NCBI GenBank assembly: GCA_014654705.1
Contig: JACVZY010000090.1
Location: 145,838-209,837, forward strand
Source: Ignavibacteria bacterium
GTDB lineage: Bacteria > Bacteroidota > Ignavibacteria > Kapaibacteriales > UBA4661
Reading direction: 5' to 3'
DNA length: 64,000 nt
Shown: piece by piece, positions 10,020-18,456 of the stretch
Layout of the letters: every line of letters begins with the position of its first letter
How positions within the stretch are numbered: position 1 is the first letter of the stretch
Translations under genes and position numbers: made by a program
The notes under the pieces: model-generated
Databases searched by the model: none
Seen by the model: only the letters and a program-made list of their open reading frames with translations
Told to the model about the DNA's origin: nothing

Positions 10020-10567
10020 AAACGAGAGAAATAGTAAGGAAAAACATGGACATCAAACGAACCTGTTTCGTACAGCCTGCAAAGCACAGAGAATGTAGAG
10101 GACAAGTTACTGGGTTTGGTGATATAGACGGCAGGAGGTGGTAGATATTTGGTGTTACGGGCGCGGGGTAAGCAGTGAAATCTCTTCTTTGTAAGGCATC
10201 GGAACCCCTAAAAACTGAGATGCCTCTCGATGTCACCACTCATCAAGAGGCACTCCCCTACTCACCTTTCACCACCACAACGAAAGGATTTTGCTAAGAA
10301 TGTTCGATAAATTTTTCTTTTTGAACACGTAGGAAGATTTTTTTCAAATCTTGGGAACGTTTTTTTTATACCTAGTGTTTAGTGCTGTCTCACACCTACA
10401 ACAAACTTACACTGATAGAACATCAAAAACAAGTTTTTTTCGCCATTCCCTAAAAAAACGTACTAAATTCTAACCTGCCAAGCGATTACATTTTTACCAA
10501 AAACGTAAAAAAGAGCCAGTTTGTTGATGCTTTTCGCTTAGAGCGAAGAAAAGTAGAGTAGAGAGCA
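10020..10567. other. 548-base intergenic region, no gene seen
   Basis: No coding frame is convincing. Features visible are: an imperfect 12-bp hairpin at 10221-10252 (TGCCTCTCGATG, eight-base loop, CATCAAGAGGCA); an AT-rich 7-bp hairpin at 10334-10352 followed by eight T at about 10360; and a bulged stem near 10530-10552 just past the ogg stop. The region is AT-rich in its right half. On the minus strand it would form the leader of obgE. Confidence 0.5.
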
Positions 10568-11206
10568 TCATTTCAAAATCAAGCCCGCCTCCGATGCCCA
10601 GAAGTAAAGGTCGAGTTCGTCCATTGCAATTCCTACGTGGTCGGCAAATTTCTTAAAACCTTCTCCCGCTGCCAAGTATCGTGCCTTTCCCGCAATGTTC
10701 GGTACTTCTGCGAATACCCCACAGCGAACCAGATGTTTCAGTGTGTGGCGGTCTAAAATGGCGAGATTCCGATAGCCAGTGTTCCGTAAATAATGCGAAG
10801 CCTCTTTCCAGCTCATGCCGTCCACGTTTTCTACCAGCCATTCGCGTTTTTGCTCATCGTCAAGCCCGGAATCAAGAACGGAAGCGATGCCCAGCCATTC
10901 ATCACGTGCCTTGAGTAAACGCCGTGCTTTTGTTTCGTGGAATCGGATGTAGTGCGCTTTGTCGCGTAAGATAGAAACAGGGTTGAAGCCAGTGCGCTCA
11001 AAATCACGTTCCTGAAGAATATTCACGACAGCGTTTGCATTTTCTGCTTTTGACTGCGGCGTACAAAGGCAATAGCACAGTTCGTAAAAGCGCTGTTCCC
11101 GCGGCACACGGCGAAAATCCTCTAGTCGTGCAAGAATCTGTGGACGCAGTTCGGCAAAGCGCTTGCGGTCTTCGTCTGTGAAGGTATAGGCGGTGCGCTT
11201 GCTCAT
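10568..11206 (-). CDS. ogg: N-glycosylase/DNA lyase, Ogg2-type 8-oxoguanine repair
   Basis: A bifunctional DNA repair enzyme of the HhH-GPD superfamily that excises 8-oxoguanine and nicks the abasic site. The diagnostic block is the helix-hairpin-helix with catalytic Lys and downstream Asp: GMSWKEASHYLRNTG then LAILDRH. The early LCYCLCTPQSKA block is also typical of Ogg2. 212 residues match the family. Its ATG overlaps the mutL stop as ATGA (11203-11206), so translation is probably coupled to mutL, putting oxidative and mismatch repair in one operon. Confidence 0.92.
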   Translation of the reverse strand: MSKRTAYTFTDEDRKRFAELRPQILARLEDFRRVPREQRFYELCYCLCTPQSKAENANAVVNILQERDFERTGFNPVSILRDKAHYIRFHETKARRLLKARDEWLGIASVLDSGLDDEQKREWLVENVDGMSWKEASHYLRNTGYRNLAILDRHTLKHLVRCGVFAEVPNIAGKARYLAAGEGFKKFADHVGIAMDELDLYFWASEAGLILK

Positions 11207-13242
11207 GAGGTTCTTCCAAAGCGTTTGTCAAATTCCGCAAGCGGCACTTCAATTATCGTCGGGCGGCCGTGGGGACACGTGTACGGCATTTGTGCAGCGT
11301 AGAGATCATCCACTAGCTGACGCATTTCCTGAAAGGTGAGCGCATCGCCAGCACGAATGGCGGAGCGGCAGCCGAAGGATGCCGCAAGATTGTCGCGGAC
11401 GCTGGTGTGGCGGAGGTCGTTGTATTCGCGGTATTGCTCCAAGAGTTCACGTAGAGCATCCTCTTCTCGTCCCGTGCGCACGTCCGCCGGAACACCGCGT
11501 ATTTCCACGCCTTGCTCCATTTGCCCAAGGTCGAAGCCCATTTTTTGCAAATCCTCCTGCAATTCTTTCGTCAGTGCCGCATCGCCGCTTGTCATTTGCA
11601 CGTGCACCGGAAAGAGCAATTCCTGTCCGTACTTAAAGCCCTCGTTCATTGCCTTCAATGCTCGCTCATAGAGGATGCGCTCATGGGCGGCGTGTTGGTC
11701 AATAATTGCCATACCGCTTGCTGTCGGCATCACCACGTACTTTTTGTGCAGTTGCCAGTAGAATTTTGCAGGTGCGAAGTGCTGTTGTGATGAGCCTTCT
11801 GGGGCATTTTGCGCTAAGGGAGAACCATTTGATGTCTGAGCAAACGAATCGTTTTGAAAAGCATCGCGCTGAAAAGCGTCACGCTGAAAAGCATTTCCCT
11901 GAAAAGCGCTTGCTTGGCGGTTTTCAGTGCTGAAGCGCTCTGAAGCGGGACGTTCTGACGCAAATCGCTCCGACGCAGAATTTCGTTCACGCCCAAAAAT
12001 CTGCTCGTAGGCGCTCATCTCGCCCTGCGTCATGCGCCGCTCGGAAGGCGGTGCATAGCGGGGGTCAGGCTCTTTGGCGCTTGGCGAAAGAATTTCTCCC
12101 GTATCGCGGTTGACCAGTACCGATTCGCCCAAGAGCGTGGGGTGTTGCGGCGCAAGCGTCATGCGCTCAAGATTGCCGCCGAATTCAGGGAAGCCTTGCG
12201 TTTCGCGGAACTGTGCGCTTGGCGTGAGATTGTGCCTCGCCAGTGTTTCCGCCACAGCGCGGCGAATGGCGGTGTACATCGTGCGGTCGTCGTCGAATTT
12301 CACTTCGTGCTTTTGCGGATGAATGTTCACATCCACGCGCTCCGGGTCAACGGCGAGAAAAAGCACAAATGGTGGGTAGCTGGACTGGTCTATCAAATGC
12401 TCGTAAGCGCTCATCACGGCGTGGCTCAGTTGACGACTCGAAATCACGCGCCCGTTCATGTAAAAAAATTGTTCCGCTTTGGTGCGCTTGGCAAACTGCG
12501 GTTGCCCGATGTAGCCCGTGACGTGAATATCGGAACTGTTCGCAAGCTGCTCCGAAAAATCAACCCGCATGAGCGTATCCGAAAAGCGCTTGCCAAGGGC
12601 ATCGGTAATGCGCTGGTGTGGTGGTGCGGGTGCGAGGTCATGCACAAGGGTGTCGTCGTCGTAGAAGACAAAGCGGACATCGGGGCGGGAAAGCGCAAAG
12701 CGCGTCATGGTGTCGGCGATGTGGCGAAATTCGGTCAGGTCGGAACGCAAGAATTTTCGCCGCGCCGGAAAGTTGTAGAAAAGGTTTCGCACAAAGACTT
12801 GCGTTCCGGCTTCCATGGCGCAGGGTTCTATCGTTGGTTCTTGGAGCGGTTCGGCAGCAAGTTTCCAGCCGTGTTCGTCCTTCGGGCGGCGGGTGCGGAT
12901 TTCCACCTGTGCCACCGAACAAATCGAAGCCAGCGCCTCGCCACGAAAGCCCAGCGTCATAATGTGTGCGAGGTCTTCGGTGGTCTTGATTTTGCTTGTG
13001 GCGTGGCGTTTGGGCGCAAGCGCAAGGTCGGCTTCGCTCATACCTTTGCCGTTGTCCATGATGTGCAGAAGCTGTTTGCCCGCACCGCGTACCACGACTA
13101 CGATTTCCGTTGCACCCGCATCCAGACTGTTTTCCACAAGCTCTTTTACGACCGATTCCGGACGCTGTACGACCTCGCCTGCCGCAATTTGATTGGCAAT
13201 AAAGTCCGGTAAAATCTGGATTTCAGTGTCGGTGAGGTTCAT
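11203..13242 (-). CDS. mutL: DNA mismatch repair protein MutL (endonuclease type)
   Basis: 679 residues. The GHKL ATPase region has ANQIAAGEVVQRPES, VENSLDAGAT, DNGKGM and GFRGEALASI. The C-terminal domain has the endonuclease metal motif DQHAAHERILYE (DQHA-x2-E-x4-E form), plus SFGCRSAIRAGDA and CPHGRPT, so this MutL should nick DNA itself, as expected for bacteria without MutH. The linker (about residues 410-470) is a low-complexity tract of AFQRD and SERF repeats. The ATG at 13242 begins the conserved MNLTDTEIQILPD; the frame runs 11 codons further upstream. Ogg follows with a 4-base overlap. Confidence 0.97.
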   Translation of the reverse strand: MNLTDTEIQILPDFIANQIAAGEVVQRPESVVKELVENSLDAGATEIVVVVRGAGKQLLHIMDNGKGMSEADLALAPKRHATSKIKTTEDLAHIMTLGFRGEALASICSVAQVEIRTRRPKDEHGWKLAAEPLQEPTIEPCAMEAGTQVFVRNLFYNFPARRKFLRSDLTEFRHIADTMTRFALSRPDVRFVFYDDDTLVHDLAPAPPHQRITDALGKRFSDTLMRVDFSEQLANSSDIHVTGYIGQPQFAKRTKAEQFFYMNGRVISSRQLSHAVMSAYEHLIDQSSYPPFVLFLAVDPERVDVNIHPQKHEVKFDDDRTMYTAIRRAVAETLARHNLTPSAQFRETQGFPEFGGNLERMTLAPQHPTLLGESVLVNRDTGEILSPSAKEPDPRYAPPSERRMTQGEMSAYEQIFGRERNSASERFASERPASERFSTENRQASAFQGNAFQRDAFQRDAFQNDSFAQTSNGSPLAQNAPEGSSQQHFAPAKFYWQLHKKYVVMPTASGMAIIDQHAAHERILYERALKAMNEGFKYGQELLFPVHVQMTSGDAALTKELQEDLQKMGFDLGQMEQGVEIRGVPADVRTGREEDALRELLEQYREYNDLRHTSVRDNLAASFGCRSAIRAGDALTFQEMRQLVDDLYAAQMPYTCPHGRPTIIEVPLAEFDKRFGRTS
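11855..11914 (-). repeat. 15-bp tandem repeats in the mutL linker
   Basis: On the plus strand TGAAAAGC recurs at 11855, 11870, 11885 and 11900, an exact 15-base period that encodes repeated AFQxx pentapeptides. A second set (ASERF-like) lies just to the right near 11930-11990. The repeats keep the reading frame. Confidence 0.85.
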
Positions 13243-13308
13243 GGTGTTGGGGAGGAATGCTTTGCTTATTAGCAATGGTGCGCTTTATTGAGGTTGTCTA
13301 TCCAATCG

Positions 13309-13458
13309 TTATGCTTCGACCAGCTCAACTTTGGAGGCAGATTCCATCGTTGCTTGCTGCTGCAAATAATATGCAACAAGTTTATAGGGGTCATTATCAC
13401 ATTCGGCAAATATTTCTTGTCGCACAGTCCAAATTTCTTCTAATGTTGGCTCGTTCAT
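13309..13458 (-). CDS. Small partner protein of the PIN gene, probable antitoxin
   Basis: A 49-residue frame whose ATG overlaps the PIN stop codon as ATGA (13455-13458). It begins MNEPTLEEIWTVRQEIFAE and ends with an acidic/hydrophobic tail. Small proteins beginning with this LEEIW-x-xR-E style helix commonly follow PIN genes of this subfamily (recalled family knowledge). That makes it a likely antitoxin encoded after its toxin, although binding is inferred. No DNA-binding fold can be recognised in so short a chain. Confidence 0.6.
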   Translation of the reverse strand: MNEPTLEEIWTVRQEIFAECDNDPYKLVAYYLQQQATMESASKVELVEA

Positions 13459-13937
13459 GGCTCTATTCCTAATAGTTCAAGTGGTGTGATAAGTTGCGGT
13501 GTATATAATCCCAAAAGCGTGTTTATCTGCCTGATGTGCGGTGTTTTATTTGCATTGGCAATATGCTTACAGTTCCATGTCAGCAATATATCGCACTTGT
13601 GCCAAGAGGCGATTGCAAGATGCAAGGCATCACCGCCTGCGTTGGCGGGCATAACTTTATGCCGGATATACGTGTCAACAATTAGTGCAATATCCGCTTC
13701 AATCCGCAGCAGAGCAGTGTTGCTCAGCAAATCTAAGCAATCTGACTTTTTAATCGGATCATAGTTTCCGCGTCGTAGTTCGTCGAGTACTGCCGGACTT
13801 GTCCAAACGTCGTAATTGCGTCGCTCGTTATTCCACCACTCATGCGTCCAATTGCGCCGTGCAATAGCTTCAGCATTGGTGCGGGTTTCAAAGTAAAAAC
13901 TCGGTATGCTTGTTTCGATATACACTTTGGGTTTCAT
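13455..13937 (-). CDS. PIN-domain ribonuclease, VapC-like toxin
   Basis: 160 residues of the PIN fold, whose members cleave RNA with a cluster of acidic residues. The first motif is YIETSIPSFYFE, with Glu where classic VapC has Asp; this ETSIPS form marks a known subfamily. Further acidic sites are in SPAVLDEL and AGGDALHLA, and the fourth block is LLTWNCKHIANA. It overlaps the small downstream gene by four bases, giving toxin-then-partner order, the reverse of most vapBC pairs. The ATG at 13937 gives a complete N-terminal strand. Confidence 0.85.
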   Translation of the reverse strand: MKPKVYIETSIPSFYFETRTNAEAIARRNWTHEWWNNERRNYDVWTSPAVLDELRRGNYDPIKKSDCLDLLSNTALLRIEADIALIVDTYIRHKVMPANAGGDALHLAIASWHKCDILLTWNCKHIANANKTPHIRQINTLLGLYTPQLITPLELLGIEP

Positions 13938-14049
13938 AGCACCAAACTACGCAAAAGCAGGCGGAAAAGCAAAAGCGGCGCGGTTGATTGTTGTGTGCAG
14001 AGAATTTGGGAGCATAGGCTATAACTGATTTGATAATCCCCTCACCCTA

Positions 14050-14928
14050 TCATCTATTTTTCATCATTGGACTGATTGGAAAATCATAACGATATTTCTT
14101 GATTTCACGAATCATTGCACCTGCTTTGACTTTTGTTAAAAGTTGTTCAATGTCTATCATGGTTTCGCCAAGGTCAAGAGATGTGAATTTCCCTACGAAA
14201 CAATCTTTACGCATGAGATTAAGTTTATCGTTGAATTCAAGTTTTGGTGTATGCCCTCCAATGGTGATTAACATAGGGCTGAAGAGCATTTCTTCGTATG
14301 CAATTTTCGAGAGAAGAAGCAAGTAGAAATGATTCATTTTAGGGACAAATTCAAAAGAATGACTACCTCCCATTCCAGCAACGTAGCCATTCATAACCCA
14401 TCCTGCATTTCTTAAAACGAAATTTTGGATTGTACTGTCCCCTTTTAAATTTTCGATTACCGACACTCTGCAAGTAGAACGTAAACCATCGCAAAATGAC
14501 TCGTCGTTATAGCAGGTATCAATTTTTGCTATCACTATCAAATTCGCGGTTAATATGCTACGCCTTCTGGCATCACCCACAAGGCTATACATAATGTCAA
14601 GAACAGGTAAGCCGATTCTTGTTAAATTTTCAATATATTCTTTGGTGTATCCGCCTGTAACGAGACGATACAGCACCCCTTCAGTAAAATATGGGGCGTT
14701 CAAAGTCCTTTGAAGATAGTCTTTTTCACGGGTAGAATCCTTCATTAGCGATAGTTTTTCTGTCATTTTTGTTCTTACGTAGGGAACAAGCTCATCCCAT
14801 TGCTTTTGCAAATTCATTTTCTCAATGAATTTTTTTATATCCTCTTGGGCAATGGCTTGTCCCAAAGAGGCAAAAAGAAACAGTACAAAGAAAGCTAACT
14901 GTGCAAATGCAAATGATTGAATCCGCAT
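14050..14928 (-). CDS. Secreted protein of unknown function
   Basis: 292 residues with a clear signal peptide (MRIQSFAFAQLAFFVLFLF, cleavage after AIAQ). The mature part is rich in charged residues and contains a Cys-bearing stretch (CYNDESFCDGLRSTC) and a segment about secretion-type beta strands. I do not recognise a family. The ATG at 14928 is preceded by GAAGGAA; the frame extends 22 codons further but would bury the signal peptide. A TATATTTG box lies 44 bases upstream, at the edge of the 83-bp repeat. Base composition is more AT-rich than the core genes around it, consistent with acquired DNA. Confidence 0.75.
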   Translation of the reverse strand: MRIQSFAFAQLAFFVLFLFASLGQAIAQEDIKKFIEKMNLQKQWDELVPYVRTKMTEKLSLMKDSTREKDYLQRTLNAPYFTEGVLYRLVTGGYTKEYIENLTRIGLPVLDIMYSLVGDARRRSILTANLIVIAKIDTCYNDESFCDGLRSTCRVSVIENLKGDSTIQNFVLRNAGWVMNGYVAGMGGSHSFEFVPKMNHFYLLLLSKIAYEEMLFSPMLITIGGHTPKLEFNDKLNLMRKDCFVGKFTSLDLGETMIDIEQLLTKVKAGAMIREIKKYRYDFPISPMMKNR

Positions 14929-14971
14929 AAATTCCTTCAATTTTATTTGAAATGAAGCACTTTGTATGAGA

Positions 14972-14979
14972 CAAATATA
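14972..14979 (-). promoter_or_regulatory. TATATTTG promoter -7 box
   Basis: The minus strand reads TATATTTG, matching the Bacteroidetes TAnnTTTG box, and lies 43 bases upstream of the secreted-protein ATG at 14928. No clear TTG is seen at the -33 distance, so confidence is moderate. The same box at the same place occurs in the second copy of the repeat. Confidence 0.5.
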
Positions 14980-15054
14980 CAAAACCCACCCCATGCCGCG
15001 CTAGTGTCGGATGTAACGAAAAACCCGTTACAATCCATATTGCAACATTTAATT
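14972..15054 (-). repeat. 83-bp dispersed repeat, copy A
   Basis: This 83-base element matches 57999-58081 (inverted) at 73 of 83 positions without gaps. The central 39 bases (14997-15035) are identical. The core holds a dyad TGTAACG (15012-15018), seven-base spacer, CGTTACA (15026-15032). The left edge is the TATATTTG box that points into the gene at 14928. It lies in the divergent spacer between that gene and the CAP-domain gene. Confidence 0.9.
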
Positions 15055-15283
15055 TTGTCTGTATTTTCCCACTAAATGCAAAAGAAGTAAAATGTTAGGT
15101 TGTGCGTTGTGTTGCGAAAGTATTTTTCGCAGAGCGCATTTTTTAGGGCTTTCTACCCCGAAATATCTTTTTGCACGAACATTTGCGCCGTTAAACATTT
15201 CGCCGTATAATGCTGTCGAAAAGAAATCCTCGGAAAATTCCTAGAAGAACATCATTCATTTATTGTTGTGAAGGGTTGTCATT
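15055..15283. other. Intergenic leader of the CAP-domain gene
   Basis: Together with the repeat, this completes a 355-base divergent spacer. It is AT-rich and no coding frame or clear hairpin is seen. A good -33/-7 promoter for the rightward gene could not be picked out. Confidence 0.4.
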
Positions 15284-17716
15284 ATGATTCGTACTATGAC
15301 TATGGTGCTACTGCTCTGCAGTGTCGGCGCATTGTCGAGCGCACGCGCGCAAATTTCCAAAACGCCTGCGCCTGCAAGTTCTGCGCAGCAAAGCACAGCG
15401 CAAAGCGCTGCACCTCTCGCTGCGGCGGAGCAGAAGAAACTGGAGTTTCAAGTTTCCATACGCGATGCCGGCTTTATGGGCTGGACGGCTGGCGGCACGA
15501 TGTCCGGTATGCTGGAGCGCGGGTTTGCGATTGACGGCATTCAGGCTCGCTTTGTGGCAGGCGCTACGGGCGGCGTATGGTACGCGGTCTGCACTGACGA
15601 CGGCGTATGGCAGCCGTGGGTGAAAAACGGCGAAACGGCGGGCGCAGTAAGTCAAAAAAATATCAATGCCATAGCGCTCCGACTCTACGATATGCCGCGC
15701 ACGAGCATCGCCTACCGCGTTCACACGACAGGCGGTGAATGGCTGGAATGGACGCGCAACGGCGAGGCGGCGGGCATAAAAGGCAAAACGATTGATGCCG
15801 TCGAAATTCGTCTTGAACAAGGCAGAGAATCTGTTTCCACACTGAGCGCAAGTGTGCCTCCGCCCACGCTCACAACGGAAACGCCGACGCAAGGTTCGGT
15901 GGCTACATCGGGGAAGTCTCTTCCGGGCGCTCTTGCCAAGACAAGCACAAGCGATGCACAAAGCACCTCATCTCAAAGCTCTTCTGCACAAAGTTCTTCT
16001 GCGCCGAAGAAAATCGAAACCTTCACCGTGAAGGATACGCCTCCGCCTGCTGCCACGCCTACAAGTGTGCAGAAAAGCACCGATACGCCCACAGCCACGC
16101 AGCAGGCTTCGTCCCCAACGACGACCAGCCAGCAAAATACTAGCCAGCAAAACTCTGGGCAAAATAACGGTTTGCAGCAACTGGGGCAGGGTGTTGGACA
16201 GGGCGTAAGTCAAGGACTTGCAAATCAAGGAAATAATCAAAACACGCAGAACTGGAACAATCAGGGCAATAACCTGAACACGCAGGGTAGTAACCCAAAC
16301 ACGCAAGGCTATAACCAAAACACGCAAGGCTATAACCAAAACACGCAAGGGAACAATCCCAACTGGAATAATCAAGGCTATACCACGAGCGGGCAGCCCA
16401 ATCAGCCAACGGGACAAACATGGTCGCAGTGGACAAACCAGCCCATGCAACGCGCACAAGGCTCCGGTACGACGGCAAAACCTGTTTTTGTGCCAATTTC
16501 CACACGCCGCGTGGCGCTTCTTGCCAATAACGGACGGTACATCTCGGTCGGCAACGACCCACGCATGGGCGCGGTCTTTGCGGCAATGGCTACGGGTGTT
16601 GGCGAAACAGAAGTGTTCGATATTGCTTTTGTGGGCGAGCACCGTGTGGCACTGCGGACGCTCAACGGTCGCTATCTCGGCTTGCAAAGCAATACAGGCA
16701 GCAGCGCCAGACTTGCGCCCGTGAATGACATTATCGGACAAAACGAAATTTTCGACGTGATGAGCGCCGGACAAGACCGTGTCGCCTTTCGCGCTCAGAA
16801 TGGTCAATATCTGAGTGTGGAAGAGTTTGGTTCATACCGCCTTTTTGCGAAAGACGGTTTTGTGGGGCAATGGGAATCATTCGGTGTGGCACTGCCCGAC
16901 GGCAAACCACTCTTGAACGAAACGCCTTCCAATGCGCTTTGGCGCACGCAAAATGACGGTTCGCGCGTGGTGGTCGTTGACCAGCAAGGGCGCGTCGTGG
17001 AATCCGCCGACCGTGTGCTGATGCTGGTGGCAAATTCTCCCACGAATTCCGCTTCCGGTGCTGCGTCCAGCGCTATTTCGGCAAATACTACTCCGACAAC
17101 CACTGCAGCGGCAAGCACTACGCCCGCAAAGCCTGCCGCAGCCACAGTCGTGAACCCATCCACCTATCTGACACCGATTGAAATGGACATCGTGCAGGAG
17201 TTAAATTTTGTGCGGACAAAACCAGGCGAATATGCAACGTTGCTGGAAGGGTATCGCAAATACTACAAAGGCAAAACCTTTAGTGCGCCCGGACAAAAGG
17301 CACTGACGACAAAAGAAGGTGTAAAGGCACTCGACGAAGCAATTTTAACGCTCAAAATGACCCGTCCGCTTGAAGCACTCACTCCATCACAAGCACTCTC
17401 CAAAGCCTCACGTGACCACGTGGACAATGCCGGTCCGCGCGGACTCTTGGGACACGTGGGCAGTGACAAAAGCAACCCCAATGACCGCGCAGCCCGCTAT
17501 GGCAAGGGCGTGGTGAATGAAAATTGCTGCTATGGACGCAGTGCAGCACGTGAGGTCGTCGTGCGTTTGCTCATAGACGATGGCACTGCTGACCGAGGCT
17601 ACCGGAAAAATATCCTCAATCCGGCATTCAAACTGGTGGGCACGGCTTTTGGTCTGCACAAGACGCAGCAAACAATGTGCAGTCAGGTGTTTGCGGCGGA
17701 ATTTACCGAGAAGTAA
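15284..17716 (+). CDS. Secreted ChW / beta-trefoil / CAP-domain protein
   Basis: 810 residues. A signal peptide (1-22, ending ARA) is followed by ChW-like repeats (about 50-185; GFMGWTAGG, GVWQPWVKNGETAG, GEWLEWTRNGEAAG, each ending IxAIxxRL). Next is a Gln/Asn/Ser/Thr low-complexity linker (190-400), a fascin-like beta-trefoil (about 405-545; LLANNGRYISVG, LRTLNGRYLGL, FRAQNGQYLSV), and a C-terminal CAP/SCP domain (about 625-810). CAP landmarks are RDHVDNAGP, NENCC and GYRKNIL, with Tyr replacing the usual His in GHRxNIL. The ligand-binding modules suggest attachment to glycans or cell surface, but the role of bacterial CAP domains is unsettled. A strong terminator follows. Confidence 0.85.
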   Translation: MIRTMTMVLLLCSVGALSSARAQISKTPAPASSAQQSTAQSAAPLAAAEQKKLEFQVSIRDAGFMGWTAGGTMSGMLERGFAIDGIQARFVAGATGGVWYAVCTDDGVWQPWVKNGETAGAVSQKNINAIALRLYDMPRTSIAYRVHTTGGEWLEWTRNGEAAGIKGKTIDAVEIRLEQGRESVSTLSASVPPPTLTTETPTQGSVATSGKSLPGALAKTSTSDAQSTSSQSSSAQSSSAPKKIETFTVKDTPPPAATPTSVQKSTDTPTATQQASSPTTTSQQNTSQQNSGQNNGLQQLGQGVGQGVSQGLANQGNNQNTQNWNNQGNNLNTQGSNPNTQGYNQNTQGYNQNTQGNNPNWNNQGYTTSGQPNQPTGQTWSQWTNQPMQRAQGSGTTAKPVFVPISTRRVALLANNGRYISVGNDPRMGAVFAAMATGVGETEVFDIAFVGEHRVALRTLNGRYLGLQSNTGSSARLAPVNDIIGQNEIFDVMSAGQDRVAFRAQNGQYLSVEEFGSYRLFAKDGFVGQWESFGVALPDGKPLLNETPSNALWRTQNDGSRVVVVDQQGRVVESADRVLMLVANSPTNSASGAASSAISANTTPTTTAAASTTPAKPAAATVVNPSTYLTPIEMDIVQELNFVRTKPGEYATLLEGYRKYYKGKTFSAPGQKALTTKEGVKALDEAILTLKMTRPLEALTPSQALSKASRDHVDNAGPRGLLGHVGSDKSNPNDRAARYGKGVVNENCCYGRSAAREVVVRLLIDDGTADRGYRKNILNPAFKLVGTAFGLHKTQQTMCSQVFAAEFTEK
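16226..16360 (+). repeat. 21-bp tandem repeats in the CAP-protein linker
   Basis: Units of the form AACACGCAAGGCTATAACCAA recur in frame, encoding NTQGYNQ-type heptapeptides; two units near 16307-16349 are almost identical and the flanking units are degenerate. The tract is a flexible Asn/Gln linker between the ChW and beta-trefoil regions. Confidence 0.8.
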
Positions 17717-17758
17717 AGGATGATTATTGAGCACGTAAAAAAATGACTAATACAAAGA

Positions 17759-17798
17759 AAAAGCCGCACCTTCGTTATGAAGATGCGGCTTTTTCGTT
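17759..17798. terminator. Bidirectional terminator
   Basis: AAGCCGCACCTTC and GAAGATGCGGCTT pair as a 13-bp stem with one C/A mismatch around GTTAT. The stem is flanked by A on the left and T on the right, so it works for both strands. It separates the convergent CAP gene (ends 17716) and the secreted protein gene (ends 17820). Confidence 0.9.
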
Positions 17799-17819
17799 TT
17801 TGTGTACTCTTTATCCAAC

Positions 17820-18266
17820 TCAGCGAAACATTTCTTTAATCATACCCCAAGTGCGGCGCACCGAACTGATAGTGTGCGAGACGGAAATGGTATTGGAATA
17901 AGTTGCTTTGTCGTTGACATCAATAATTTTCAGGCGATAAATATAAACCGAGCCGCCTTGTACAGAACCATTACCGCCACTGGTGCTTGCCACAAGCGCG
18001 TTTTCATCGATAAACCGATATGCTTGCTGTGCGCCTCGTGCGGGTATTGCGCCGATGCGCTTGAAGTCGGCTTGGTTCACCGGGGAGCGTTCTACCTCAT
18101 AAAGACTAATGCCTGTTTCCTGTGCGGAGCGCCATTCTATCGTGATAGCGCGTCCGTCGGAGCGAGCCAGAAAATTCTCAATTGTGGATTGTGCCAGAAG
18201 CGATACCGTGGCACAAAGAACAATCAGCAGTAAAGCGGCAATGCGAGATGTTGTGCGAGATTTCAT
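17820..18266 (-). CDS. Small secreted protein with a fibronectin-III-like domain
   Basis: 148 residues from the ATG at 18266, which begins a signal peptide (MKSRTTSRIAALLLIVL, cleavage near LLAQ). The mature part has the pattern ITIEWRSAQETGISLYEVERS, then YRFIDEN and YIYRLKIIDVNDKATYSN, which is the strand pattern of FnIII-like domains common in secreted Bacteroidota proteins. It stops without a sorting domain. A TATATTTG box lies about 53 bases upstream. Function is unknown. Confidence 0.72.
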   Translation of the reverse strand: MKSRTTSRIAALLLIVLCATVSLLAQSTIENFLARSDGRAITIEWRSAQETGISLYEVERSPVNQADFKRIGAIPARGAQQAYRFIDENALVASTSGGNGSVQGGSVYIYRLKIIDVNDKATYSNTISVSHTISSVRRTWGMIKEMFR

Positions 18267-18318
18267 AAACAGCCAACGGCTAAATAGAGTTGACAACAGG
18301 TTCCTACGTTTTCCAATA

Positions 18319-18326
18319 CAAATATA
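18319..18326 (-). promoter_or_regulatory. TATATTTG promoter -7 box
   Basis: The minus strand carries TATATTTG 53 bases upstream of the ATG at 18266. The upstream -33 element is not clear (TTTACA-like). Confidence 0.5.
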
Positions 18327-18456
18327 CGTTTTTGCATTGATATGTAAAAGTAGAATAATGTCATATTTTTTAATGACCAAAAGTCATACCATTTGGTTCT
18401 GAGTGCAGTCAAATCTGTGTGCAGCCAAAAGGGCGCTAGAACAGCAAACAGTAGCG

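Noticed and set aside
12142..13212. 356-codon open frame antisense to mutL
   Set aside because: It lies entirely inside mutL, has no family features, and the mutL frame holds all conserved motifs.
15968..16807. 279-codon frame antisense to the CAP-domain gene
   Set aside because: A shadow of the low-complexity linker with no recognisable domain.
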